Assembly: GCA_904419745.1 (NCBI GenBank)
Contig: CAJFSS010000003.1
Coordinates: 62,001-126,000 of the forward strand
Length of the DNA: 64,000 bases
Direction of reading: 5' to 3'
Source of the DNA: Candidatus Pseudoruminococcus merdavium
GTDB lineage: Bacteria > Bacillota > Clostridia > Oscillospirales > Ruminococcaceae
Below, piece after piece: positions 50,604 through 61,147 of this stretch. The notes beneath the pieces were generated by a model. It was not told the origin of the DNA, did not search any database, and saw only the letters and a program-made list of their open reading frames with translations. How positions within the stretch are numbered: position 1 is the stretch's first letter; each line of letters begins with the position of its first letter. A program made the position numbers and the translations under genes.

Positions 50604-51524
50604 CTAATGGAACAGCTCGAGATTATATCCTTTGGAACGCATGGCGTCAATCGCTTGCCCCAAAATTTCCGTGTTTGTTTTAGAAACTGCGTGGAGCAGG
50701 TAAATAGCGCCGCCATGGCAGTTATCACAGAGTTTTTGCAGGGCGGTATCCGTCTCCATCTGTTTATCCGGGTCCCAGTCCGCATAAGCATAACTCCAGA
50801 AAACACTCTTATAGTTCAGACTCTGGAGAAGGGCCAGGGTCTGTTCGCTAAATTCCCCCATGGGGAAGCGGAACAATGTCATTTCGTATTGGAAATGATC
50901 CCGAACATATTCGTGTAGTTTTAAGACTTCATCTTTTGCCTCTTCAGTACTTACCCCTGGCATGGAAGGATGAGACCAGGTATGATTTCCAACGGCATGG
51001 CCTTCGTCAATCATTCGCTGGACAAGTTCTGGATTTCTTTTGGCATAATCATAAGTGATAAAAAAGACTGCTTTGACCTCTTTTTCTTTCAAAGTATCCA
51101 GAATTTGAGAGGTGTATCCGTTTTCATATCCTTCATCAAAGGTCAAATAGACATTGTTTTCGTTCTGGTCTATAAAATAGGCGTCATATTTTCCGTATTT
51201 TTCCTGATAATCCAGGCATCCAACTGGCTGATTTTTTTCATTCTTGTTAGTTCCCTGTCCCCAGCCAAGCTTGGTATTGCTCAATGTGGGAAGCTCCGAG
51301 ACATTTGCCTGGGCTTCTAAATTTTCTTCCATTTCGGAAGAAGTCAGCGGGACTTCTGAGGCAATGGGCGTGCTTTCCGACGGCATCGGCTCTGGAAGAG
51401 AGAGGACGGAGCTAGTATCCGTCGCGGGATTGGAAGAGGTGTCTTTTCCCTCGTCGGGCGCCGAACAGGATGTCATTAAAAGGGTACAGGCTATAATAGG
51501 CGCCAGTATTTTTTTCAGTTTCAT
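50604..51524 (-). CDS. PdaA-like polysaccharide (peptidoglycan) deacetylase lipoprotein
   Basis: The 306-residue protein is a carbohydrate esterase family 4 enzyme. A signal peptide with lipobox (LLMTSCS) is followed by a Ser/Thr/Pro/Glu-rich linker of about 70 residues. The NodB-like domain has TFDEGYENGYTSQIL and GNHTWSHPSM (metal-binding His pair). PdaA-type TFDxGYENGY differs from the usual TFDDG and marks enzymes that remove acetyl from muramic acid to make spore-cortex delta-lactam in Bacillus. The start at 51524 has GGAGGTACC upstream. A sporulation role fits the other spo genes, but is inferred. Confidence 0.88.
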   Translation of the reverse strand: MKLKKILAPIIACTLLMTSCSAPDEGKDTSSNPATDTSSVLSLPEPMPSESTPIASEVPLTSSEMEENLEAQANVSELPTLSNTKLGWGQGTNKNEKNQPVGCLDYQEKYGKYDAYFIDQNENNVYLTFDEGYENGYTSQILDTLKEKEVKAVFFITYDYAKRNPELVQRMIDEGHAVGNHTWSHPSMPGVSTEEAKDEVLKLHEYVRDHFQYEMTLFRFPMGEFSEQTLALLQSLNYKSVFWSYAYADWDPDKQMETDTALQKLCDNCHGGAIYLLHAVSKTNTEILGQAIDAMRSKGYNLELFH

Positions 51525-51529
51525 GGTAG

Positions 51530-52945
<1,416 letters not shown>

Positions 52946-52954
52946 AAAATGACC

Positions 52955-52992
52955 AAAAGGCAGGCTGGAATCCATCCCAGCCTGCCTTTTGG
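52955..52992. terminator. Terminator of eno
   Basis: AAAAGGCAGGCTGG(aatccatc)CCAGCCTGCCTTTT is a perfect 14-bp stem with a short T tail. Confidence 0.92.
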
Positions 52993-53403
52993 CTTAAGTG
53001 CGCATGGATAATCATAGCCCGAAATGGTTCTGCAAAAATCCCAGGGAGAATTTTTCAATTCGTTTATGATGTATACCGTGGCGTCCTGCCCATAGAGGGG
53101 ATAACTCACCGCTTGTATACGCAAGGTTAGTTCTTGGAAATATTTTTGCTATCCTTTCCTCAAAGCAGGGGAAAGTGAATTTTGGAATTATAGTTGAAAG
53201 TGGACAGACATGCAGCGAGAACAGAAAAAACACCGGAGTACCAGTACCTACAGAGCATCAATTTTTACTTTACTAATAGAAATCGTTAGGATTGCGTCAA
53301 ATTCAGGCTGAATTTCTCAATTTTAGGGAAAAAGGGGCTCGACTTTTATCAAAGGCGGCGCTACAATGAGAAAAATTAGAGCTTTAAAGGATGAAAAGAA
53401 GAA
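52993..53403. other. Intergenic region between eno and the NUDIX gene
   Basis: No gene is supported on either strand. Two overlapping minus-strand open frames (about 73 and 63 codons) lack ribosome sites; one runs through the eno terminator. A perfect palindrome AAATTCAG-g-CTGAATTT lies at 53299-53315. A possible -10 TACAAT is at 53362-53367, 36 bases before the next start, without a good -35. Confidence 0.5.
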
Positions 53404-53859
53404 ATGAGACAGCCTGAACAGACAGTACTAACCAATATGTGCATGGTGTTTGACGATCAAGGAAGGGTTCTTGTGCAGGAACGGAGAGATCCGAATTGGT
53501 GTGGGATTACTTTCCCGGGAGGCCATGTGGAGCAAGGAGAATCTTTTGTGGATTCTGTGATACGGGAGGTGCGGGAAGAAACGGGCCTTACGATCCATCA
53601 TCCGGTTTTATGCGGCCTTAAGCAGTGGATGGAAGAGGACGGAGTAAGGTATCTTGTAATTTTTTACAAAACGGATCAATTTGAAGGGACGCTCGCTTCT
53701 TCCGAAGAAGGGGAGGTATTCTGGATGAATTTGAAAGAAATGAAACAGAGCAATCTTGCTCCGGGAATGGAATATATGCTTCGCGTCTTTCTTGAAGATT
53801 CTCTAAGCGAAGTTTACCTACACTTTGAGCATGGAGATTGGAAAAATACCTTGAAATAG
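53404..53859 (+). CDS. NUDIX hydrolase (8-oxo-dGTP diphosphatase-like)
   Basis: The 151-residue protein has a complete Nudix box GGHVEQGESFVDSVIREVREETGL near residues 39-61, with all catalytic glutamates. NWCGITFPGGH before it resembles MutT/YtkD-type enzymes that sanitise oxidised nucleotides; the true substrate may differ. ATG 53404 has AAAGGATG and GAAGAA upstream. It is monocistronic. Confidence 0.88.
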   Translation: MRQPEQTVLTNMCMVFDDQGRVLVQERRDPNWCGITFPGGHVEQGESFVDSVIREVREETGLTIHHPVLCGLKQWMEEDGVRYLVIFYKTDQFEGTLASSEEGEVFWMNLKEMKQSNLAPGMEYMLRVFLEDSLSEVYLHFEHGDWKNTLK

Positions 53860-54162
53860 GAAAACTGCCAATATGCAGGAAAGGATTCATTTTTAGCCTT
53901 AAAAACCCAATGTCATTACAAAAAAAGTAAAAAAATAGTTTTACCATCAGAAAAACTGAGGCAAGAGCGTTTGAATATAAAATGGAAAAAACATCTAATT
54001 TTATTGGTTTTTTTCATAAATTTATATATTTTAAAAGATAATGTTTGTGAATTTTTATTCTTGACAAATGAAGGTTTCGTGAAAGGCATTGCCTTTTTTC
54101 CAAAAATGAGTATAATGGGGACTGTGGTTTTTATTCAAAAGCCTGAGATAGAAAGGTGAATT
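53860..54162. other. Intergenic region before the M23 peptidase
   Basis: This stretch is AT-rich, with no supported gene. It contains the promoter at 54089-54116. I see no clear terminator for the NUDIX gene. Confidence 0.6.
54089..54116 (+). promoter_or_regulatory. Promoter of the M23 peptidase gene
   Basis: TTGCCT (54089-54094) and TATAAT (54111-54116) are 16 bases apart. A second TTGACA at 54061 has no matching -10. Confidence 0.72.
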
Positions 54163-56025
54163 ATGAAGGGAGTTGATGCAATGGCTCGCAGCCAAAACGA
54201 GGAAGCACAGCAGATTCCTGCCGAAAAGCAGGAGAACGAAACAGCGTCCCACACTGTGCTATCAGAAGTTATGGGCAAGACGATGCAGTTCGCTACCACA
54301 ATTTCGAATAAAATCTACGATTTATCATTATACACAGGAATTAAACTTGTACGTACAGTAAAACAGCTGAAAAAGCTTTATCTGTACCGCTTTGCAAAAT
54401 GCAAAGCGGAAGCATATGCGCATTTTACCGCCGCAGCGGAAAAACGTGCTGCTCAAAAAGTGGACAAGGCCCCAAACAGGGAATTGCATCCATTGGAGTT
54501 GTTTGCCCAGAAACGTGACAAAATTGCGACTACATTACGCAGCGCAAAAGCAGAAGGTTCTGACGTATTTGCCAGACAAATCCTGGCTTATCTTTGCGCA
54601 GGTACAAAAAAAGGAGTGTCCTATTGTTGCCGTGCGCTCAACTATGTTGCGCCGGTTGTCGCCATTGGTATTTTGGTTTATACAGTTCATTCCCAGATGA
54701 ATGTCCAATATGCATTGCAGGTGGAATTTGATGGGACAACAGTTGGGTACATCCAGAGCGAATCCGTTTTTGATGATGCACAGAGTATGATGAATGACCG
54801 TGTTATCTATCAGGATGGGGAAGAGAAACTCGACATTACTCCAGTATATACCATAGCGACTGTTTCTGGTAAGGATGCCCTGACCGATGTGGATACTTTG
54901 TGCAATACTTTGATCCAGTCTTCTGGAAGTGAGATAACACAGGCAAGCGGCCTGTATATTGACGGTAGTTTTGTTGGGGCGGTAACTGAAGGAACAGATC
55001 TTCAGAATGCCCTGGATGAAAAACTGTCCGCATACCGGACGGGTGCGGAAAATGAAGAGGTTTCCTTTGTACGGGATGTTGAAATTAAAAACGGCTTGTA
55101 CTCTGTAGCGAGCGTTGTCCCATATGAGGAGATTAACACCCTGATTAACTCCAATGTCTCAGAAGAGCGTACCTACGTTGTACAGGAAGGCGACGCCCCA
55201 TCTTCCATTGCGGATAAAGTGGGGGTTCCACTGAAAGAGCTTCAAGTGATTAATGGCGGAGGCGATCTCCAGGATAAGATGTACCCCGGAGAAACGCTGA
55301 AAGTCGCAAGTTCTGTCCCCTATCTTAGTGTCCAGGTTGCTCGTGTGGAGAGCTGGACGGAAGAAATTGCTTATCAAACAGTAGAAGAAGAATCCAGCAG
55401 CTATTATGAGGGTGAAACCGAGGTGGAAACAGAAGGCCAAAATGGCCAGCGTTTAATTACCGGAAAGGTCACCTATGTCAATGGACAGGAAACCGGACGC
55501 ACCAGAGATAGCGTTACAACGACAAAAGAGCCTGTCAATAAGGTGATTTTGGTTGGTACTAAGGAAAAACCGGTATACACCTCTCGTGGTTCCGGTTCAT
55601 CTGCTTCCACCACTTATACCGGGGCTATCACAACCACTGGTAGCGGTAGGTTTATCTGGCCGGTAGCAGGCGGTTATTATAGCTGTGGTTATGGTGAGTA
55701 TTACGGCCATACGGGTATGGATATTGCAGCCGGTGCAGGAACTGCTGTGTATGCGGCAGATTCTGGAACCGTTGTGACTGCGACGAACTATGGTTGGAAC
55801 TATGGTTATGGAAATTATGTCGTGATCGACCATGGGAATGGCGTCCAGACCTTGTATGCACACAACAGTGCAGTGTATGTCTATCCAGGCCAGAAGGTTA
55901 GCCAGGGGCAGCAGATTGCAGCCGTTGGGCAAACCGGAAATGCATATGGAAACCACTGCCATTTTGAAATTATTCTCAATGGTTATAAAGTAAATCCTGT
56001 CAGTTACATTGGTACAGGCAGGTAA
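54163..56025 (+). CDS. M23 peptidase with LysM and G5 domains
   Basis: This 620-residue peptidoglycan hydrolase has a cytoplasmic N-terminal part of about 155 residues, unusually long, with helical lysine-rich sequence. A membrane helix follows (YVAPVVAIGILVYTVHS, near 161-177), then an extracellular region with a LysM (TYVVQEGDAPSSIADKVG) near 338-382 and a G5-like domain (to about 465). The C-terminal M23/LytM domain has zinc ligands HTGMD and HCHFE, so it should be active as an endopeptidase. Start ATG 54163 has GAAAGGTGA upstream; ATG 54181, with AAGGGAG, is equally plausible. It has its own promoter and terminator. Confidence 0.9.
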   Translation: MKGVDAMARSQNEEAQQIPAEKQENETASHTVLSEVMGKTMQFATTISNKIYDLSLYTGIKLVRTVKQLKKLYLYRFAKCKAEAYAHFTAAAEKRAAQKVDKAPNRELHPLELFAQKRDKIATTLRSAKAEGSDVFARQILAYLCAGTKKGVSYCCRALNYVAPVVAIGILVYTVHSQMNVQYALQVEFDGTTVGYIQSESVFDDAQSMMNDRVIYQDGEEKLDITPVYTIATVSGKDALTDVDTLCNTLIQSSGSEITQASGLYIDGSFVGAVTEGTDLQNALDEKLSAYRTGAENEEVSFVRDVEIKNGLYSVASVVPYEEINTLINSNVSEERTYVVQEGDAPSSIADKVGVPLKELQVINGGGDLQDKMYPGETLKVASSVPYLSVQVARVESWTEEIAYQTVEEESSSYYEGETEVETEGQNGQRLITGKVTYVNGQETGRTRDSVTTTKEPVNKVILVGTKEKPVYTSRGSGSSASTTYTGAITTTGSGRFIWPVAGGYYSCGYGEYYGHTGMDIAAGAGTAVYAADSGTVVTATNYGWNYGYGNYVVIDHGNGVQTLYAHNSAVYVYPGQKVSQGQQIAAVGQTGNAYGNHCHFEIILNGYKVNPVSYIGTGR

Positions 56026-56035
56026 TAATTGGTTT

Positions 56036-56073
56036 AAAAAGCCCTTGCAGTCTTGTCCTGCAAGGGCTTTTTC
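56036..56073. terminator. Terminator of the M23 gene
   Basis: AAAAAGCCCTTGCAG(tcttgtc)CTGCAAGGGCTTTTT is a perfect 15-bp stem. Confidence 0.95.
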
Positions 56074-56472
56074 TATGCAAATTTCAAAAAATATATTTTT
56101 AAGAAAAATGATCACAATTTTGAGATGGATACGATAACCGTATGGCTATCTCGTGTCATCTGCCTGATGATTTGCTTTTAAAGATGTGGAAAAAACTTAA
56201 AATAGGGTAATTGTATTGAAAAGAGGAAATCGTTGCCGTATCTAACAAAATGTACTTGTGCAAATTGAGAAAAAACGGTAAAATAAATTTGTGAATATGC
56301 TTTGACATTTGTGACAGGAATGTTATAATACAAATACTGATTATTTAATTCACATAATTATTTTGAAATTACTTGTAAATACTATAGATTGTACGGCAAG
56401 AAAACAAATAGGATTACATAATTTTTCCTTTGAAATTATGGAACGAAAACGCCCGTAAAGGAGAGTACAGCC
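56074..56472. other. Intergenic region and long leader before murA
   Basis: No gene is supported in these 399 bases. A small hairpin ATACG-ataac-CGTAT occurs near 56128-56142. Two promoters are present (see the murA promoter). The predicted murA leader is about 135-185 nt, AT-rich, with no recognised riboswitch. Confidence 0.6.
56302..56329 (+). promoter_or_regulatory. Promoter of murA
   Basis: TTGACA (56302-56307) and TATAAT (56324-56329) are 16 bases apart. A weaker upstream pair, TTGTGC (56256-56261) and TAAAAT (56279-56284), is 17 bases apart and may be a second promoter. Confidence 0.85.
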
Positions 56473-57765
56473 TTGGAAAAATATGTTGTTCACGGTGGAG
56501 CACGCCTGACAGGAGAAGTAACCATTAGCGGGGCAAAAAATGCTGTTGTAGCAATTTTGCCTGCAACCCTGTTAGCGCAGGACACCTGTATTATAGAAAA
56601 CGTCCCCAATATTAGTGATGTTACTACCCTTTTACAGACTCTGGAGTGCCTTGGAGCCAGGATCCGTATGTTGGATAAATCCACGGTTATGATTGACACA
56701 AGGCATGTTTCCAAATCCACAGTCCCCTATGAATTGGCCCGCCAGCTGCGTGCTTCCAGTTATTTTTTGGGCGCTCTGCTTGGACGGTTTAATGAGGCCT
56801 GCGTTTCCATGCCGGGGGGATGTGACTTGGGCGTCCGCCCGATTGATCAGCATTTGAAGGGGTTTGAAGCACTGGGAGCGGAAATCTCTTTGGAAAAGGG
56901 CGGCATGATTGACGCACGGGCAGAGATGCTTGTAGGAAGCCAGATTTATCTGGATATGGCCTCTGTCGGTGCGACAATTAACATCATGCTGGCCAGTGTC
57001 AAAGCAAAGGGGTTAACGGTAATTGAAAACGCTGCGAAAGAACCGCATGTCGTGGACGTGGCCAATTTTTTAAACTCCATGGGTGCGGATGTCCGCGGTG
57101 CCGGAACAGATGTAATTAAAATTCACGGGGTTGATACTCTCAAGGGAACCACTTATTCCATTATTCCGGATCAGATTGAAGCCGGCACTTTTATGGTTGC
57201 GGCAGCAGCGACTAAAGGCGATGTGCTGATTAAAAATGTGATCCCCAAACACTTAGAATCCATTACGGCAAAACTAGTTAAAATGGGTGTCGATGTGGAG
57301 GAATACGACGATTCTATTCGGGTATCCCGTGTGGGCGGCCTAATGAAATCCAATATTAAAACCATGCCGCATCCTGGTTTTCCTACGGATATGCAGCCAC
57401 AGATTGCGGTTTTGCTCTGCTTGGCAGAAGGAACCAGCATTGTCACAGAAAGTGTGTGGGATAACCGTTTTCGTTACGTGGATCAGCTGCGCAGGATGGG
57501 GGCCAATATATCTGTTGATGGCAAAGTTGCAGTGATTGAGGGAAATCCCAATGGATTTACTGCCGCCCCGGTAAAAGCAACGGACTTACGTGCAGGTGCG
57601 GCGTTGATTATTGCTGCATTGACTGCAACGGGCGTGACGGAAATTGAAGATATTTATCACATCCAGCGCGGGTATGAAAATATTTGTGAAAAATTAAAGT
57701 CCCTGGGGGCGGATATCAGGGAAATCGATATTCCAGACAACATACACATTGCGCAGGCACTGTAA
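56473..57765 (+). CDS. murA: MurA, UDP-GlcNAc 1-carboxyvinyltransferase
   Basis: MurA catalyses the first committed step of peptidoglycan synthesis, adding enolpyruvate to UDP-GlcNAc. The 430-residue protein has the opening GGARLTGEVTISGAKNAVVAIL. The catalytic loop is MPGGCDLGVRPIDQH near residues 115-129; the Cys is retained, so fosfomycin sensitivity would be expected. The late block LRAGAALIIAALTATG is present. The start is TTG 56473 with AAGGAG nine bases upstream. Firmicutes often have two MurA copies; only one is in this window. Confidence 0.96.
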   Translation: MEKYVVHGGARLTGEVTISGAKNAVVAILPATLLAQDTCIIENVPNISDVTTLLQTLECLGARIRMLDKSTVMIDTRHVSKSTVPYELARQLRASSYFLGALLGRFNEACVSMPGGCDLGVRPIDQHLKGFEALGAEISLEKGGMIDARAEMLVGSQIYLDMASVGATINIMLASVKAKGLTVIENAAKEPHVVDVANFLNSMGADVRGAGTDVIKIHGVDTLKGTTYSIIPDQIEAGTFMVAAAATKGDVLIKNVIPKHLESITAKLVKMGVDVEEYDDSIRVSRVGGLMKSNIKTMPHPGFPTDMQPQIAVLLCLAEGTSIVTESVWDNRFRYVDQLRRMGANISVDGKVAVIEGNPNGFTAAPVKATDLRAGAALIIAALTATGVTEIEDIYHIQRGYENICEKLKSLGADIREIDIPDNIHIAQAL

Positions 57766-57775
57766 CCTTGTCTGG

Positions 57776-57817
57776 AAAAAAGCTGTGCGCTGCAATGGGC
57801 AGTTCACAGCTTTTTTT
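57776..57817 (+). terminator. Terminator of murA
   Basis: AAGCTGTG and CACAGCTT pair, with inner CTGC/GCAG, followed by seven T. Confidence 0.92.
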
Positions 57818-57846
57818 GGAATCAGGAGAGTAGAAGGGAGTAGGCT

Positions 57847-58635
57847 ATGGCGAGATTTTGTCCGCTTTTTAGCGGGAGTTCTGGCAACAGTACCTTTGTA
57901 GGAAATGCACAAGAAGGACTGCTTGTCGACGCCGGTGTGAGTTGCAAACGGATTTTAGAGGCCCTGGCAGAAAGGGATATCCCACAGGAAATTATTCGGG
58001 GGATTTTAGTTACCCATGAGCATTCGGATCATATCAAGGGATTAAAGGTTTTGACAAAACGTCTGAAAGTCCCGGTTTATTCTTCTGCCCCTGTTTTGGA
58101 ATATCTTGCACAAAACGAATGCGTTTCTCCTGATTGCCGTTTAATGGAATTGGAACCGGATAACGAAATTGCCGGGATGAGGGTGACTCCATTCCATACC
58201 CCACACGACGCAGTGGATAGTATGGGGTTCCGGTTTGAGACAGGGGATTCCCGTATTCTTGCCATAGCAACGGATCTTGGATATGTGACCCAGGAAGTCA
58301 AAGAACATATTCTGGGAGCGCATCTTGTGATGCTTGAATCGAATTATGATGTCCGCATGCTGGAATGTGGTACATACCCCTATTTTTTAAAACAGCGGAT
58401 CAAAAGCAGTCGAGGACATCTCTCCAATGATGACTGCGCACAGCAGGTCTCGGAACTGGTAAAAGCCGGGACAGCGAGAGTGTTCCTGGCACATCTGAGC
58501 AAAGAAAATAATCTTCCCCAGCTTGCCTATGAACACACTCGGTACAGCCTTCAAGAAATTGGTGCAAAGGAAAACTATGATTACCTGCTCCAGGTAGCTC
58601 CAAGGGATATTCCGGCTGAGCTGATGGTGTTTTAA
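57847..58635 (+). CDS. walJ: WalJ/YycJ-like MBL-fold metallo-hydrolase
   Basis: This 262-residue beta-lactamase-fold hydrolase has the metal motif THEHSDHIKGL near residues 56-66. LVDAGVSCKRIL precedes it, and HTPHDAVDSMGF and ATDLGYVT follow. In Bacillus, YycJ/WalJ is linked to the WalRK operon and proposed to act as an exonuclease; its exact role is not settled. walRK are absent here. It starts at ATG 57847 with AGAAGGGAG upstream. rlmH follows 15 bases after its stop, the pair commonly seen in Firmicutes. Confidence 0.88.
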   Translation: MARFCPLFSGSSGNSTFVGNAQEGLLVDAGVSCKRILEALAERDIPQEIIRGILVTHEHSDHIKGLKVLTKRLKVPVYSSAPVLEYLAQNECVSPDCRLMELEPDNEIAGMRVTPFHTPHDAVDSMGFRFETGDSRILAIATDLGYVTQEVKEHILGAHLVMLESNYDVRMLECGTYPYFLKQRIKSSRGHLSNDDCAQQVSELVKAGTARVFLAHLSKENNLPQLAYEHTRYSLQEIGAKENYDYLLQVAPRDIPAELMVF

Positions 58636-58650
58636 CTGGGAGATGGTTTA

Positions 58651-59133
58651 ATGTTAACAGTCCAGATTATTTGTATTGGTTCGCTAAAAGAACGGTATTG
58701 GAAAGATGCCCTGGCAGAATATCAAAAGCGGTTAAATTCTTTTTGTCGGCTCCAAATCTTGGAATTGCCGGAAGAACGGCTCGCAGATCGTGCAGGCGAA
58801 GCAGAAATCGCTTCTGTGATTGAAGCGGAAGGAAAGCGGATTCTTGCAAAAATTTCTCCGAAAAGCTTTCTAATCCCTCTTTGTATTGAAGGCAAACAGA
58901 TGGATTCTATCGAATTTTCTCACCTTCTGGCACAGGTGGCTCTGGAAGGGTATAGTACGGTTACTTTTATCATCGGCGGATCCTATGGGCTTTCAGATAC
59001 AGTCAAACGGGCCGGAAAACGTAAATTGTCCATGTCGGAAATGACCTTTCCCCATCAGCTTGCTCGCGTGATGCTCCTGGAACAGGTTTATCGCGCGTTC
59101 ATGATTTCCTCAGGTTCTAAATATCATAAATAA
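58651..59133 (+). CDS. rlmH: RlmH, 23S rRNA (pseudouridine1915-N3)-methyltransferase
   Basis: RlmH is a SPOUT-class methyltransferase acting on helix 69 of 23S rRNA. It has 160 residues. The opening QIICIGSLKERYWKDALAEYQKRL and the knot region FIIGGSYGLSDTVKRAGKRKLSMSEMTFPHQLARVMLLEQVYRA contain the conserved GGSYGL and the C-terminal SGSKYHK. It is co-transcribed with the WalJ-like gene. A terminator follows at 59144. Confidence 0.96.
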   Translation: MLTVQIICIGSLKERYWKDALAEYQKRLNSFCRLQILELPEERLADRAGEAEIASVIEAEGKRILAKISPKSFLIPLCIEGKQMDSIEFSHLLAQVALEGYSTVTFIIGGSYGLSDTVKRAGKRKLSMSEMTFPHQLARVMLLEQVYRAFMISSGSKYHK

Positions 59134-59143
59134 AAATCTCTTC

Positions 59144-59174
59144 CGGTGCGCAAAACAAAAGCGTACCGTTTTTT
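59144..59174 (+). terminator. Terminator of walJ-rlmH
   Basis: CGGTGCGC and GCGTACCG (one G-T pair) pair around a 9-base loop and are followed by six T. Confidence 0.85.
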
Positions 59175-59257
59175 ATCTGTACAAAAACGGTGTGATTTGC
59201 TATAGTTAGTACAGCGGGAAACGACAGGATACGACTTCTCTGATAGGGGGGATTTCT

Positions 59258-60694
59258 TTGACAATATTTTTATGGATTTTAGTTGCCCTCACGCTGATAC
59301 TTGCCGCAGGGTATTTTTTCGTGGCAATAAAGTTTCGGGGAAAGAAAAAAATTCTGAATAAACGGACGCATTTTATTGCAGGTGCCGCAGCAGTTTTTAT
59401 CATTACCTGCTCTCTGCTTGGAATTAAAGCTATCCGTGACACGATTTCCGGCGCAAATACGGATACTTATCTTGCACTTCTTGCCTTGGAAGAGACAAGG
59501 GACGATGTCGCGGTACCTCATCTCTATGAAGCGCTGGGAAAGGGAGGTTATACTTTCCAAAATACCTGTGCTTCTGCCCTGCTGTGTATTTTGAATGGGG
59601 ATATGGCCCAGGCTACCCAGTATTTAGACGTGGTGGAATTTGAAAAAAAGCAGTCCAAACAGAATCAACAGGTGATCGCGGAAATCCGCGCACTGGTAGA
59701 AAATTATTCCTCGGATCCCCAGGGGCATCGTTCTGCTTTTAAAAGTGCCGCAACCCAGACAAGGAAAACTCTTTCCATCACGGCAAAGGATTCCCAGCGC
59801 TGTGAGGAGTATTACGATATCGAGAGGGATGTCTTTGCAGAGGTCTACCCAGTAGAGGGAATCGAAGCAAGTGGGGACAATGTCAGTGAAAAAATCGGAT
59901 CTTATCAGGCGAGTTACCCCCATGATGAAAATATTTTGAGGCTGAAAGTGGGGTATAATTATTTTCTTGGGAACCCAGACTATGCTCAAAAATTGGCAAC
60001 GGAGTTGGTGGAACAGGAGGATAGCCTGGAAAACCGGGCACTTTATACGGATTTGATTGCACAGGATCTCTATGCAAACCATGGAAATACCGCCCAGATT
60101 GACAGGGAAGATGATGAAGCTTATGGATACTATGTAAAATCCCGCCAATATGGGCAAAAGGCAGAGGAAACCGAAACCAAACTTGCTGCAGAGACTTCCG
60201 AAAAGAAACGGGAAAAACTGAACAAAACGCTTGTACAGCAACGGGAAAAAGAACAGGAGTATTACAATAAGGCAGTCTATGTCCCGGGATATCGTGCGGT
60301 AAACTATCTGGAAATAAAAATGGGATGGTTTGGGGATAATACAGGCCTGTGCGATTTGGCCAGGGCCAAGCTCTATTTTGCAATGGGCCAGGAAGACAAA
60401 GCAGAAAAATTTATCCTGCGTGTGATTGATGCGAACGGGCATCTTGCGCTGGATTCCCCGCTCAAACAGGTTTCGTCCTCCCTATATACTTTGAAGAAAA
60501 CGGTGACAGAGGGGGGCACAGTGGATAGCCAGAAACTTGAGAAACTCAGCCGCTTGCTTGTTATGCAGGGGGATATGTCCAGTATGCCAATGGGTTCCGG
60601 TACTTTAGGAAATGCTTTTGCACAGTTCGTATCCCAGTGCATACTCAATGTAGAAAAGGAAGGGGTTGCGGCAAGTGAATCACAGGGAGCGTAA
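59258..60694 (+). CDS. Membrane-anchored protein with helical repeat region, unknown function
   Basis: This 478-residue protein is not recognised. Two hydrophobic helices lie near residues 3-22 and 41-58, separated by a basic loop. The rest is mostly helical and charged, with TPR-like spacing in places (for example DPQGHRSAFKSAATQ and AKLYFAMGQEDKAEKFILRVI). A lysine/glutamate coiled coil lies near 306-338. The start is TTG 59258 with ATAGGGGGG upstream. It overlaps the next small gene by 20 bases, so the three genes to 62797 form one unit. A scaffold or envelope role is inference. Confidence 0.6.
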   Translation: MTIFLWILVALTLILAAGYFFVAIKFRGKKKILNKRTHFIAGAAAVFIITCSLLGIKAIRDTISGANTDTYLALLALEETRDDVAVPHLYEALGKGGYTFQNTCASALLCILNGDMAQATQYLDVVEFEKKQSKQNQQVIAEIRALVENYSSDPQGHRSAFKSAATQTRKTLSITAKDSQRCEEYYDIERDVFAEVYPVEGIEASGDNVSEKIGSYQASYPHDENILRLKVGYNYFLGNPDYAQKLATELVEQEDSLENRALYTDLIAQDLYANHGNTAQIDREDDEAYGYYVKSRQYGQKAEETETKLAAETSEKKREKLNKTLVQQREKEQEYYNKAVYVPGYRAVNYLEIKMGWFGDNTGLCDLARAKLYFAMGQEDKAEKFILRVIDANGHLALDSPLKQVSSSLYTLKKTVTEGGTVDSQKLEKLSRLLVMQGDMSSMPMGSGTLGNAFAQFVSQCILNVEKEGVAASESQGA

Positions 60695-60995
60695 AAATGC
60701 ACCGTCTACTGCCCCTTTCATAAAGGGAAAACCCCGTCCGGATCTGGTTGTGAAACTGGTACTGGCCCTGTTGACTATAGGGTTGTGTGCCTATACCCTT
60801 GCCGCTTTGGCTGGGGTAAATGGCCTGAATATTTTTACCGTACACAGTACCTTGGGAAGTATTTATGCAAAGACATACCGCTATGCTGTGATTGGAAGCG
60901 TCCTCAGTCTGCTGGCATGGATATTTTGGGCAGTGGTATTGCGGGGGAGAAAAAAGCGTGAAAAGAAAGCAGAAAAAATTTCTGGAAAATCGTGA
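60675..60995 (+). CDS. Small two-helix membrane protein, unknown function
   Basis: The 106-residue protein has a basic N-terminus, a helix near residues 25-46 (LVVKLVLALLTIGLCAYTLAAL), a second near 70-91, and a lysine-rich tail (RGRKKREKKAEKI). GTG 60675 is preferred: AAGGAAGGGG lies nine bases upstream, whereas in-frame TTG 60666 abuts it. No family was recognised. It sits between two larger membrane-associated genes. Confidence 0.55.
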   Translation: MNHRERKNAPSTAPFIKGKPRPDLVVKLVLALLTIGLCAYTLAALAGVNGLNIFTVHSTLGSIYAKTYRYAVIGSVLSLLAWIFWAVVLRGRKKREKKAEKISGKS

Positions 60996-61080
60996 ATTTT
61001 TTATGAATCCGACGGAAAATATGGGCTGTGTCTGCTATACTGGAATAGATCCCGGCTATTCTCCCCAGAGGTAGCCGGTC

Positions 61081-61132
61081 CCCCGTACAGGCACGGGGAA
61101 TCCTGAATTTATGCCGCGGAGCCTGGTGCGGC
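61081..61132 (+). promoter_or_regulatory. Two intercistronic hairpins
   Basis: CCCCGT(acaggc)ACGGGG at 61081-61098 and GCCGC(ggagcctggt)GCGGC at 61113-61132 sit in the 152-base gap between the genes at 60675 and 61148. No T-run follows. They may tune translation of the downstream gene. Confidence 0.5.
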
Positions 61133-61147
61133 GGAGTGAGGGTTACT

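Noticed and set aside
53012..53233. Minus-strand 73-codon frame after eno, ending RIEKFSLGFLQNHFGL
   Set aside because: The C-terminal half looks protein-like, but there is no ribosome site or promoter, and an overlapping frame looks equally plausible. A relic is possible but not supported.
61003..61074. 23-codon frame between the genes at 60675 and 61148
   Set aside because: No ribosome site, and too short to support without conservation data.
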